64,000 bases of DNA from Terana coerulea (lineage: Eukaryota; Basidiomycota; Agaricomycetes; Polyporales; Phanerochaetaceae). The stretch's first letter is position 1, and each line of letters starts with the position of its first letter. This document shows, in pieces, positions 34,435 to 45,814 of this stretch. The position numbers and the translations under genes are program-made. The notes under the pieces are model-generated. The model was not told the origin of the DNA. It saw nothing but the letters and a program-made list of their open reading frames with translations, and made no database searches. The stretch lies in assembly GCA_024811115.1 (NCBI GenBank), contig JAKOGH010000005.1:310001-374000 (forward strand). Reading direction: 5' to 3'.

Positions 34435-35664
34435 TATATTTTTCGCTCCATCTCTTGCCGTCTTAACCCTGTACTGATATCTCTCATCTGCCCTTGCTTT
34501 GATTTTGAGTTCCTTTCCGGTTGGTTACCCCGCCTGCTTTGATATACCGCTATACCCCTCTCCATTCCACTGTAACATTTGTGTCGCAAATCATATAGGG
34601 AGATGCGTTGCTCGCTGGTTATTGTAATACTTATACTCATGGGAAATAGAGCGCACTGCTTGTTCCGACTTATCTTGTCATCTGCGTGCTGGTGGATTTC
34701 GCGCTAGAGTTTAAAAACTGGCATGCTAGCAGTCCAGTGTTTAAGACCAGTCAAGGCAATCATCACAATTCGGAATTGTGAAAGTAAACGTTGAACAAGC
34801 TAGGTAAGCAAGTTGGTTCTGTCCTCAAGCCTCAAGTGCCAGTGTATGGCCTCAAGGAGTAGTTATCTTGACGGCCACGAAGAGGTCCGTGCCGAGACGA
34901 CCTCAGCGGTCGCCCCCGTCGAGAATACATAGCTCAAGTCAACATACAATCCATACATCTACGGCAAAACCATTACAATGGACGGAAAAAATATGAACCT
35001 AGGCTAGAAATTACAGTGCAACGCGCAGTCACGAAGGAAACTGCAATAGGGCTTCCAGAGCTGCCCACCTGGATGTATGGAGGCACGCCCTGGGCTTGCT
35101 GGAGTCTGATCCTGTTACACTGGGTGCCCCAGGTGCGGCGGCTGCCGCGCAGTATTCACGCCAGGTAGCAGGCAGGCCGCGATAACGTGCGGCAGTCGTG
35201 CAAGGAGGGCACCGCGAACTCGCGAAGGTGTGCACGACGCACATTTTTGATGGCCCAAACGTTCTCGCGAGCTTATTCCACAGGTTGAGACCAAGTTGAG
35301 ACCTTCAAGCAGGCTGGCGATAGCCCACTGCCAAGCCACTATCAGCCTCCGCGCGACCTTGGTCGACGGTATTGCGATGTTACTGAGGTGGAGGATCCCA
35401 TAGCGGTAAAATACTGGTGGGCAGATACATAGCCTTTAGTTCTAAGCCCGTAAGTTGAGGGCTGCCAAGACGCACAGATTACGCACACGTCATAGGAGGC
35501 TTTGTGGCGTCGTGATCCGCCATCAGGTCCGTTATTCCGGTCCTCAGCACGTACGCGTAGTATGCGGATGTAATGAGTAGGCGTAGGAGGCTGCGAGCAT
35601 TAAATGGTGAGGAGGGGACTCTGATAAATGTAGGTGAGCTTTATGAATGGCGAAAATCCAACAT
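34435..35664. other. Convergent intergenic region, about 1.2 kb, no gene seen
   Basis: The region lies between the 3' ends of the RGG gene and MDM10. Frames are short on both strands and carry no motif. I see no tRNA or snRNA-like sequence. It is AT-richer near both gene ends, as expected for 3' UTRs. Confidence 0.5.
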
Positions 35665-37216
35665 TTATTCCGAGCTGAAGTAAGACAGTTCTAGTCCTAC
35701 AGCTTTTATTGGCTTCGCTCGACTTGAAAGATTAGACGTGATACCCAAGCTGACAAGGAGGTTTCGTATTCGTCCCTCCCACATTAAGGATACATCCTAT
35801 TGACGAGTTAACTACCATGGGAAGTATACAAAAGGTATTACTTGCCGTTGTCGTGGACGCTCGCGCTTTAACTACGCCTTGAATATCGTCCGTCGGAGGA
35901 GGGGGTTGCATGGGAGCCACTACAAGCGGCAGCGTTGGCGACGACAGATCCGGTACTGGCAAAGGTTCGTGCCGAGGCTGAGGCTTGTTGCGCCGGGTCC
36001 ACCACTCAGCACCAAGGGACCATTCGCTCTCGTAGCTGTATACGTTGAAGTCGAAGCGTGAACCGAGTGAGAGGTCCCGAGAAACGCGCGCGGCGTAGGC
36101 ACCAGACATATGGCCCAGCATCGGGTTGAACATCGCCGTAATTGTGGTGGGTGGTTGTGATGGGGGGCCCTTCGGTGGTGTTGCCCCGTTTGCGGTGGGG
36201 TTCAACTTGCGCGGACGGAGGCGTGGCGTCCGGTAATGTCGTAAAGCGTATACCAGCCGACACTGTGTGCGTAGGCCTTGAAGTCAAGTCGGTACTGGCA
36301 ATCAAAAGGAGCATACCTCCGGCACTCTTCTCCTTCGTACTCAAGTAGAACTCAGCACCTGCGGATATCCTACCCTTCAGCCCGCCCTCCATGGCCTCCT
36401 CTTCGTCCACCCTCTTCACTTTCGACTTTGCCTTGGAAGCGTCGTCCGGGGCGTCGTACGGCGTTCCGAGTTTACCGAAGTTGTGCATGCATTGGACGCC
36501 CCACATCTGGTCTTCGACGCTCCATGAGTACTCCGTGCACCACCGGCCGGTCGCGTGCTGCAATTTGAGGAGGACGTTGCTTGCAGCACCGCCGCTTCGC
36601 GAGCCTCCGTTTTGCATGTTCCGCCGGGGGTCCGAGATAGCCGCCACCATGGCCTGCAGCGTCGGGCTTACCCGCGTCGAGTAAATGGCTTCCAGGCGAC
36701 CAGTTGGGACGTAGATTCTCCCGTATAATAAATAGTCTAGGCTAATGGTTCAGAGCAGGATGACATGGATGGATGGATGGACTGCGCTCACCTCGGTTCT
36801 GCACTCGCTCTCCCCCAAGCCATTCCTCCGCTTTGTCTTCCGGTCTCCGAGGCTGGTCATATACTCTGAAGCGTTCCACCATGTCTTTGATACGGACACT
36901 ACCAGAGGTCTTTATATCCAGGTCGCATGATGTGAAAATGTAGCCCACTGAGCCGTGCAATGATGGCAGGGCACTCATGGAATAAGAGGTCTTGAATAGT
37001 GGATTCGGTGACTTCGAGATCCCGAACTTCAAGCCAGAAGGCACGTCAAAATCCAGTATAGCTGTTTATGTGAGAGTTAACTGGTATGTTGGGTAGTGTT
37101 CTATAGCCATGCCGCGTACCACTGGACGAACGCGTCATATGTGCGTAGAAGTCATCCTCGTTCCAGCCGGTCGCATTATAGTATCTTCGGATGACATAGG
37201 TTGCAAGCGGATGCAT
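35665..37216 (-). CDS. MDM10: MDM10, mitochondrial outer-membrane beta-barrel (ERMES/SAM)
   Basis: Mdm10 is the beta-barrel of the ER-mitochondria encounter structure and also joins the SAM complex. The start at 37216 gives MHPLATYVIRRYYNATGWNE, a strong family signature. Next are DVPSGLKFGISKSPNPLFKT, GSVGYIFTSCDLDIKTSG, MVERFRVYDQPRRPE, YSTRVSPTLQAMVAAISDPR and LQHATGRWCTEYSWSVEDQM. GVQCMHNFGKLG follows, and then FNPMLGHMSGAYAARVSRDL. The last exon, after an intron at about 35790-35843, encodes DVSLMWEGRIRNLLVSLGIT and ends at LELSYFSSE with a stop at 35665-35667. One +1 frame change is needed near 36201-36212, between PPSAQ and LNPTANGATPP. It lies in the variable loop, where an assembly indel is the simplest explanation. 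Confidence 0.92.
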
Positions 37217-37429
37217 AGCGTAAATCAAGCAGTTACCAAAGTTATGTCATGAGATTTAAAGTGCTCCCAGCCCTACACGAAGTCGAAAGCTGAGGTTAGT
37301 GGAAAGAGGACGAGGGGCACCTGGGGAAATGTTTGTGAAGTGTGCAAGCGCTGGGCAAGCTCGTTCTCTATGGGCGTCTACACCAGGAGCAACTGCTTCC
37401 GTCCCACATCCATGTAACGGCACGTCAGA

Positions 37430-38475
37430 ATGGCCAGTTTCTTTCCTCCGTCAGGGCCTAGTGTACCGGCATTCGAGTCGCTTCTTATCCAGGGGAAGCT
37501 GCACCCTACGGCACCCATCCATTTTTCCCTCTCCTACGTACTCGCAAATGACATCTCCAGGGCCGTATTACTTGCCCCTTCGCGCGTGAGGTTCAAACAC
37601 TCGCTGAAGGCATACAACGACGAATGGATGAACAAACACGGCCGGGACGGTCGTACCTGCAGGGCTTCCAAACAGGATAGATGTTCTGTATGTCCCGCTC
37701 TCTCAAACGCTATCATGCACTGAGCTGGTGATGTCAGTTATCCACCCACGCCGGCGCACCTCACGTTCTTGCTCTCTATGTTCCATGAAGCTCTGTTCGG
37801 AGAACAAGACTTTCTGCACGGAAAGACAACTTTTGCGACGACTCCGACGCTCGTCGTTCTTTCCGAGCTCTCGTCCTTTTCGCCGAGGACCCCGAGGCCA
37901 CGTACGAACTTCGCTCGTACTCCGTGTGCACCTACTCATGACCTCAGCGTTTCCTCGTACATCGCTCTCATCGCCCATGCATTGTCATGTGTGACCTCTC
38001 TGAGTGCTAAGACGTGAGTTGGCCCGCTGTATTCCTCGCCGCTGACCAACAGTGATGGATAGTGAGAAGCCCGTGGCGTTGGCAGTATTTGATTCAGGCG
38101 TCGACACGCTCCGCCTACCGCTTGTACGCCCAATCTCTCCCGACTTGATCGGGCAGCAATCCCAGTCGACACCATCAAATATTCGACGTGAATCTGTGGC
38201 CTACCTTCTCCGAAGGTACTTCCAATGGATAGGAACTGTGGAAGAAGGTAAGCGTTTCATGCAGCCCACAAACCTGAGACACTTCACGCATGTTTGCAGA
38301 TGCGATGAGTCCTTCTGCTTGGCAAGAATCTGCGCCCTCTGTCGTCAGAAATTGCACCTGTCGCATTCAACGCGTCCAGATAGGGGAACCCGGAGGTCAG
38401 CAAGAAGATGCTGAAGAAGTTGTATGGCAATGGTGTGAAGAGGTTACCCCACACGGCATTACATTTTCTTGGTAG
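37430..38475 (+). CDS. Conserved-looking protein of unknown function, possible RecA-like fold
   Basis: I do not recognise this gene with certainty. The start at 37430 gives MASFFPPSGPSVPAFESLLI and AVLLAPSRVRFKHSLKAYND in the first exon. After an intron ending TGATGTCAG (about 37737), the second exon reads PPTPAHLTFLLSMFHEALFG and then TPTLVVLSELSS. Further exons carry DLSVSSYIALIAHALSCVTS, KPVALAVFDSGVDTLRLPLV and ESVAYLLRRYFQWIGTVEE. The last exon ends at GITFSW*. The alternation of hydrophobic strands (AVLLAP, TLVVLSEL, VALAVFD) with helices resembles the P-loop-less RecA-like proteins of the Shu or Elongator Elp6 type. That is inference from pattern only. It is convergent with the downstream transhydrogenase gene, 121 bp apart. 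Confidence 0.6.
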
Positions 38476-38596
38476 CACGCATCCCTTTTTGTATCCTAAG
38501 TGACGCATGTCTTGTGATGAATGCAGATTTGAGTATAGTACAAAGTCCAGATGAGCTATCATACATTGAGGCAATATGCAGTAGTCAGCGATATGC

Positions 38597-40628
38597 CTAG
38601 TAAGACATCGACCGCTCAATGATATCCGTTAAATGCTCCCGCCCATCCTCGCCTGCGACATCGCCGATGCCCGGCGCGAGGTCCAGCACCCTGCGCTGCG
38701 GGGCAACGTGCCCTCCACCAGCCTCGAAATGTCCGCGTTTGTGTATCCCACAGCCGTCAAGCCTCTCGGGACGTCGATGGCGTCGAGGAACTGCGCGATG
38801 GCTTCGAACAGGTGCGCGCCGATCGCCGAGTCCGGGATGGCGGCGATGCTGGGGTCTGAGGGCGTGGTGCGCTTGAAGACGGCGAGCGCCTCGCGGTGCC
38901 GCGACGGTGCGGAGGGCGCGGTGAATTGGAAGACGGCGGGGCCGGTGAGCGCAACCCTGGTGAAATGCTAGGTACAGAGGTAACGTTGAGCAGAGATGAC
39001 ACTTACGTGACACCATGGGGGATGATTGGGTGATCAACCTGGTATCCTGGATGCTGCCATTTTGGCCCCGTCTTGTTCAAGCCTGATATCTGGGAACAAA
39101 GTACATATACCAGGTGCAAAGGCATGAAGGTTTGATGACGCGTACCGGATAGCTGATACCATGGCAGAGGTGCACACCAGCGTTGCCGAACCCAATACCC
39201 GCGAACGATGAGGCGAGGCTGTAGGTCGGAGTTGCACATTAGCTTGGAATGTGAGGTTATAGGAGGTTCACCTACAGCATCTCCCTCATAGCCTCACGAT
39301 CGCCCTGGTCTTTGGCAACGCGAGGAAGCATTTCAACCGTTGTCCTTAAAGCCCACATGGAGAAAGACATCAGCAACGGGATTGCTGCCCTGATATGCTG
39401 GTCGTAAGATGGGATTAGCAGGTCGAGGCGTACGCTCAGTATAGCTATGGGCCTGTAAGCATGGGAATATTGCGCAAAGCGACGAAAGACTTACGGGATA
39501 GCGGTGTAACTCTCCAGACTATGAAAGAGTACGTCCAAGCCGGCGCTGATGTGCAGCTCTGCAGCGAACACATGTAAGAATAAGACCGCATTTCCAATTT
39601 CTCAAGCGTACCTCGCGAGCAGGTACGGGTGTTGAGGGTGTCTACTATACCCAGTGTCGGCTTCAAGGCACGGTTAGCAATGCCAGTCTTGAAGTTCATA
39701 GAGGTGATGTCCAGGATGGCGGTCCCGGTCGTTTCTGAGCCAGTACCGGCGGTCGTCGGGACCGCAATCAGCGGCCGCAGTTTGTTCTCAATTGGGAGGC
39801 CCTTCCCTACGGGTGCGTTTATGAAGTCGAATAGGTCTGCGTCTTTGTACACCGTGAACCTATATCTGTGTTAGTGCGCGTTCTAGGCCCGCGGTAGGAT
39901 GCAAGAGGAGCGCACAAATTGGCTGCTTTCGCGGTGTCCATTACGCTTCCTCCACCGACACTGATGAAGAAGAATTCGTGAGCCTGAAGATACCAAGTGT
40001 ATTACTTGGACGTACGCGAGGAAATGGCTGCAGTCATGCTGCCGAGCCCAGGCGATGGCGTCTCGCCAGCTGGCTTCTGTGGGCTCTGAGACGACCCGGT
40101 CGTAAACTTCATAAGGCAGATCTTCCTGGAAATCGAGAGATTGGATCGCCTGCATTGCTGTTAACGCTGGCATGGTCTGAGTATTGGTGCACAAGATGCA
40201 CACACCATCTTCATAGCGGGCAGGTGTTTGACGTTAGGGTCGGTGAAGACTCCGACCTTTTGACGAACGAATCTCAGTCTCAGATATAATTCTACGCTCA
40301 AGCAATGCATACCTTGGTCGCTTTCATGTTCTTGAGGTCCATACCCACCTCACGGGTGACGCCCTCGCCGAACCTCAAGTTCGCCGCCGCGACCTGGCAC
40401 GCAGCGTCAGCACACCAGCGGGCGGGTCGCGCGACCGCCACGGACCTCGAACGCATACTCCTTCTCCGGCGGGGGCATGTCCACCTCCGTCGCGTACTTG
40501 CACATCTGGCTGAGGGCCTGCATCGAGTTGTGCATCCCGCCCGTGCGACAGCCGTGGCACGGGCACGCCGTGTGCTGCACGGCGGTGATGAGGCGACGAA
40601 TCACGCTTCGGGATGCTGCAGGAGCCAT
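38597..40628 (-). CDS. Hydroxyacid-oxoacid transhydrogenase (ADHFE1-like), mitochondrial iron-dependent dehydrogenase
   Basis: This group III Fe-dependent alcohol dehydrogenase couples oxidation of 4-hydroxybutyrate to reduction of 2-oxoglutarate, giving D-2-hydroxyglutarate. The start at 40628 ([20 protein letters not shown]) is a basic, Ser-rich presequence. Then come [69 protein letters not shown] and [20 protein letters not shown], the NAD-binding GGGS motif. [36 protein letters not shown] and [16 protein letters not shown] follow. The C-terminus has [20 protein letters not shown], a frame break near 38698-38706 (GGGG run on the plus strand), and then [12 protein letters not shown] and a stop at 38597. 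The order matches ADHFE1 over its full length. Confidence 0.85.
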
Positions 40629-41447
40629 GGTGGGTGGGTTGGACGTCGTTCGCGGTCGGGTTCAGGAGGCGGTTGGTAATTATACGGTCATGGGTGTCGA
40701 TGGAGCCGAAGCGGAAGCCGGGTGTGAAGGGAGGGGTCACGAGAACGAGACGGTCTCCAAGCGGGCTCTGCACGTGGCCGTGCGCCAGACCGAGCGGAAA
40801 GGTCGTCCGAAACTGTGCAGCATTCGGACTTCACGTCGAGCGTTATCAGGGCGTAGTGGCGGTAGTACGCGGTGCTTGCTGGGCGTGGCGCATTCAGGAC
40901 TGGAATGCGGTCGCTTCAGGCGTGGCAATCATCTCGAGCTCGCAAAGATAGGGCTATATGTCTGCATCCCAGGCAGCATATACCATTGGCAGGAGAGACA
41001 GCTGAGATAGACGGCAGTCAGAGCAGTACGCCTATACTGGCCACTTGGCGCAGTGTTGAGTGATATATGTTTGCTCGAGAGTTATTCCGAAAACATACAC
41101 TGTTGCGATAGTAACACTCGGGGAGAACTCGGTAAGAAGGTTTGTTATCGTGGGAAGACCTCGCTGTTACGGGACGTTATCTGCGGTAACACCCGCTGAA
41201 GGGTTCCTTGAAACGATCATCCGCGAATAGCATGGAGTGCGATCAGCGTGGACGAGGCCTCGACTCTCCAGCTTCCGCAGGCTCGCCAGAGGACTCTTGT
41301 CCGCTGCCAGCTCTTGCCACCCCAGGTTCTGCGCCCTGTACACTGTCCTTACCGTCTGGCACTGCGACCAGACCCCCGCCTGTCCCTCACACGCCCGCTC
41401 GCTCTCAGTCGCTCGTTCACCCACCTGGTTTGGCCCGATACCCCTCA
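40629..41447. promoter_or_regulatory. Divergent intergenic region HOT / aspartic protease
   Basis: About 820 bp lie between the two start codons. Long open frames across 40.4-41.0 kb are GC-rich shadows of the transhydrogenase first exons or chance frames. I see no motif. Both promoters must lie here. Confidence 0.45.
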
Positions 41448-43750
41448 TGAAGTCCTTTTCGCTCCCCCTTGCCCTCGCGCTTTACGGCTCTCTCGCACAC
41501 GCGATCGTCTTCCCAATCACAAAGGCGAGACATGCCACCACGAATCTTCAGAAGAGAAGCGGAACGGCGGCGGCAACTGCCCGTCCAGCAGTGCTAGCGG
41601 CCGCCGCATCTAGCGAAACGCCGGGCTCGTTGGATACATCGTAAGTTTTGCGCGTGCTTCGCGGCCAGATAATATTGAAGGGGTCATGCATGGGGCAGAA
41701 CCTATCACGACATCATTTACCTGGCAAATGTGAGTACCTACTCTGCTTACATTGGTTGGTTCCGCTGGTTGGACTGTAAAGTGTCCGGTTCTTGTTCTGG
41801 GGTTTCAGGTTACTGCAAGAACTGTTCAGATATCGTATCTCAACGTCAAGAAATGTCCTTGACGTGCTTATAACGAGAATTAAGCTAATTTATTGTCTTC
41901 AGATCACCCTTGGAGGCAGTGGTACGGCTTAACTATTGGTTATATACCTCAATCATGCCAATCTCAACTCGCGAATGGCAGACTATCAAGTACAGCTGGA
42001 TACTGGCTCCTCAGATCTATGGGTGAAAGGACCCTCTTCGCCTCTACCCAACGCCAACCAAACCGTAAGCCTTACATTTGCACATAAAGTCTTCCGTGCG
42101 CTGACTAGCCGCAGGACACTACATATAACCTTACTGTCAGTGTCTTTGACTTGTATCCAGTGCAGTCGACTCATTATTTGCTCTAGTACGGCATTGGCTG
42201 GGCTTATGGTCATGTATCTTATGCTCCAGCAAAGTTCGCAGGGTGCGTTTCGTGTGCTGTGATTGCACCTTACTGGTTGAGCGTGAACATGTCTGCAGGA
42301 TCTCAATCCCGTCCCAAGCATACTTGGATGTCTCACAGGCGAACAACCCCGCTCTGTCGTACGGCGCTTTGGGCATTGTGGGTCTCGGCTTCACGCAGCT
42401 GTCCACTGTGGACGCGCTGGTGAACCACACGGGTGCAAGCACCGGCCGGAGTCTGCTGTACAACGCCTTCGACGACAACAAGGATGAGCCAAACTACATT
42501 GCGTTCTCGTTGCAGCGCAGCTCAGAGCCCGATTCCGACGTGGAAGGGACGTTCTCCATCGGTTCGTCCAGCTGACCGTCTAACCCTCCGCCAGAAGCCC
42601 AATTGACGTGTTTTGATCAGGCGAAGTTGTCCAAGAGTACGCCTCAGTGCTCAACAACGATCCCATCCCCACCTGGCCCGAAAGCTACCCCTCACGATGG
42701 AACATCCTGCTGGATGCCGTCCTGGTGGGCAGCAAGACCGTCTCCGTGTCCAGTTCGGTGGACGGTGTCCCGGCGGGCAAAGCTGTCGTGCTTCTCGACA
42801 GCGGTACTTCGTACACGTATGCCCCCGAGGACGTCTGCACGGCCATCTACGGCGGCGTGTCTGGTGCGAAGTTCGACTCCTCTCTCGGACAATGGGTGGT
42901 CCCCTGCGACGCTGAAATAGACATGGCGCTTCAATTCGGGTGCGTTCTGTGGGAAATATGTGAAGGACTGTGTGCTTATGCCGAGAGAACAGCGGTCACG
43001 CTTACCCCATTCACCCTCTTGACGTGAGCCCGTCCAGCCTTACGGACCCGACCTCTTGCGTGGGAACGTTCATCCCACAATCTGTCGCCGTCGGCTCCGG
43101 AGAGTTGTACGTCATTCACACTCTTTTGTTTTTATAAGCTTCCCTCATCCGTTTATGCACAGCGACTGGCTAGTTGGCGACAACGTCCTGCGCTCGATCT
43201 ATTCCATCTATGACTTTGGCGACTTCGACTCCTCGGGCCAGATGGGCAACCCTTATGTGAAGCTGCTCTCGCTGGTGGACCCCAACAAGGCTTCCGCCGA
43301 ATTTCACACGCTGCGCGGTGGCGCCGCGGCGACCAACATCACGTACAACGCCGCGAACTCGACGAGCGAGACCTCGACGTCGGGCAAGACGACGACGCTC
43401 ACCGTTTCTGACGACGTCGCGCACACCATCACGCAGATCGGGACGTACCTGCCCGCGGTGCTCGCGATCATGGCGCTCAACGCCGTCGCCGTCCTCGCGC
43501 TCGTCGCCGCCGCGATCGTGTACGTGTGCGCCGCCGGCGCAGCAAGGGCGTGCGCACGCGCAAAACGCCGGGCCGGATGGACCCCATGCCGTTGAACCCC
43601 GTCGGGTCCGTGTCGTCGTTCAGCATGCCGACGCCCGCCGAGCACACGTACCAGCCGGTCTCGATGGCGCTCACGGAGGACACATTCGTGCCGCCGTCGC
43701 CCGCGTTCCAGAAGGAGGGCACGAAGCTGCGGCCGATGTCGGTCGCGTGA
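41448..43750 (+). CDS. Membrane-anchored aspartic protease (peptidase family A1)
   Basis: Pepsin-type proteases cleave peptides with two catalytic Asp residues. The start at 41448 gives a signal peptide (MKSFSLPLALALYGSLAHAI) and a propeptide. After short exons, the first active site reads YQVQLDTGSSDLWVKG at about 41970-42030, and the second reads AVVLLDSGTSYTYAPED at about 42780-42830. Between them are LSYGALGIVGLGFTQLS and NYIAFSLQRSS. DWLVGDNVLRSIYSIYDFGD ends the catalytic domain. A Ser/Thr-rich stalk follows, then one transmembrane helix (YLPAVLAIMALNAVAVLALV) and a basic cytoplasmic tail. The tail (RRRSKGVRTRKTPGRMDPMP to KEGTKLRPMSVA) is reached only through a frame change near 43525-43550, probably one missing base. 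Without it the protein would stop at 43595. Substrate is unknown. Confidence 0.85.
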
Positions 43751-45814
43751 GGCGTCTACTGCGTACACGTCTCGCCCCGCAGTTCGAGCGGACGCCTCGC
43801 CCGTGGGCTGGCTACACACGGATTTCGCCTCTCATGTTTTGGAAGCATGCTCGCTTCAAGGGACTTTTTTTCGCACGTCTGGGTTGTTGTCACTGCTCAT
43901 ATAATACGTTTACGTTGCTCCGTGTACTGTCATCTTTCGCTCAGAGGATTTAGGCTTGTCAATATACTAGGATATACGCATGCATCGCCATGGATGGTCC
44001 GCGGCGTCTTGCGCACGACACCGGTACGTGCCGCCGGAGGGGCGTCGCTCGCACGATGCGCGGACGCAGTGAGAAACGAAGCGCGGAGGACGGTGTGGGA
44101 GGCGTGTCTACGGTGGGGAGCGCACCCTGCGCCGTGGAAAGCTGCAGCACGGATCTCGTCGACGCCGCCCGTCGCGTACACGCCCGGGGCGGACGGCGCC
44201 GACCCTGGATAGGCGTGCGCGCTCCCCGGCGAGCCTTTTGTCTCGCGCGAGCCCTCCGGCAGCGGCGGGGGCGCCGCCACTGATCGAACGCGACTGCCTC
44301 TACGGACGCCACGAACGTCATGCGCGTGTGGCTGTGCGGGCGACGCGCCGCGGGGGACAACCATCCGGATGCGCAGCGGGAGGCTCCTCGGAAAGGGCGA
44401 GGCGACCCAGCGGCGCGCGACCGCCGGGAGCGGCAGACGCGGTGGGCAGCTCAGGGCCGGAAGCTTGTCCTGAGCATGTACAGAAACATGAGTGCGAGCG
44501 GTATGATCGGACGGCCCGCGAACCTCCTTGCCGTGCGCGGGCAACCGCGGGGCTGCATGCAGCGGCCGGCGTGCCTCGTTGTGGGCAATGGCGAGCTCGG
44601 AAACACGGCCTGGGCGATAGATTGGGCAGGCAGTATGAACGTGTAGGTGCCACGCGGGGTCGAATATGCGCCTACAAATATCTGTCATCGCCTTATGCGA
44701 CGAGGAGAAGGCGTGGGCGCACTCGCCACCTCGTGTCGATATATACGCTGCTCATGATCGGTCGCATTCCTACCTTCTGGGTCTTGGCAGATCAAGCTTC
44801 AAACTCTAGGAGCTAGAAATTTCTGGTTAGAACTTCTGTGTGGGCAATTGAAGGCTGACTTTGCTCACCATGCATGCACAACCACAGGTGCTCGATCCTG
44901 TGCAAGCACGCGGAGTACGTGCATTGATAAAACCACAGCAGCTGCAAAGATTTGCAAAGCGCACGAAACGTCCTTCATGCCTGCCTCGTGCGTGGCCAAG
45001 GTGCGCGACCGACATGCGTATCATCCGCTGGCGGTGACGCTTTGGCTCTGTAGGACCGCAGTTGCTGCTTTCGGGACAGACGCTGCAGCCTGGTGCAGCC
45101 TCTCGACCTGCACCGCAGTCGAGTAGGATTATTTCCGCCTCGCACGAGGAGCTTGAGCCTCGCCTTGCCTGTGGCGGCAGGGATCAAAGACTGCCCGATT
45201 TGGGCTGTCGGGGTCGGTGTGAGCGCCACGTGTGCTGGGCCACATCCGCCCGTCCCTAAATGGGATCCTAAAGGACGGGCAGTGGTGAAACCGCCGGAGG
45301 GGGCGACCCTGCCTGATTGCCCCGTCTTTGTCCCCGTATGCGGCAGCCCGAAAGCGTTCGGTCTGGAGCAGACCGCACACACGATTTTATTCCTGCGTGA
45401 TGGGCCCGAGCCGGCCTCGTCGCCGCCTGCCTCTCCTGGTATGCGCACATTGACCCCTATGGGCCCGTTCCAACCAACCCTAATCACTGCCAAATCCTAC
45501 AGATCCCGTGTCGTCACCGTGCCCCGCTGCCAATCACCTCGGTTGCCAATTCTGCACCAATACAGTCGCCCCAGGCGTCCGCCCCCTCTGCACGGACGCC
45601 TGGCGTTTCAGAGCCCCCGCTCAGCTCGGTACAGCCTTCCCAAATCGCGCCGTTTCCCGCTCATTCATCCGACAAAGTCTTGTCGGATCTCATCTTACGG
45701 AAGGCGGTATAACAAAAGGCTGCCTGTCAGGGTATGTGGCCACAAGCCATCCGCGCTTCTTAAACCGTCCACCGCGCCCAAAGATGTCACACACCCCCTT
45801 ATTGTCCGCGCACG
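43751..45814. other. GC-rich 2-kb interval with no convincing gene
   Basis: Long open frames occur on both strands, for example 43930-44688 (-), 44238-44816 (+), 44975-45493 (-) and 45093-45818 (+). High GC content lowers stop frequency, so length is weak evidence here. None shows domain motifs, regular hydrophobicity or good splice sites. The right part should contain the promoter of the ABC transporter gene. A diverged or orphan gene on either strand cannot be excluded. Confidence 0.4.

Noticed and set aside
42692..43819. Minus-strand frames opposite the aspartic protease
   Set aside because: The plus strand holds the second catalytic motif DSGTS and a transmembrane helix; the antisense frames are Arg-rich shadows.
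43930..44688. 252-codon minus-strand open frame
   Set aside because: Arg/Ala/His/Pro-rich sequence in very GC-rich DNA without recognisable motif or regular hydrophobicity; two other frames over the same bases are also open.
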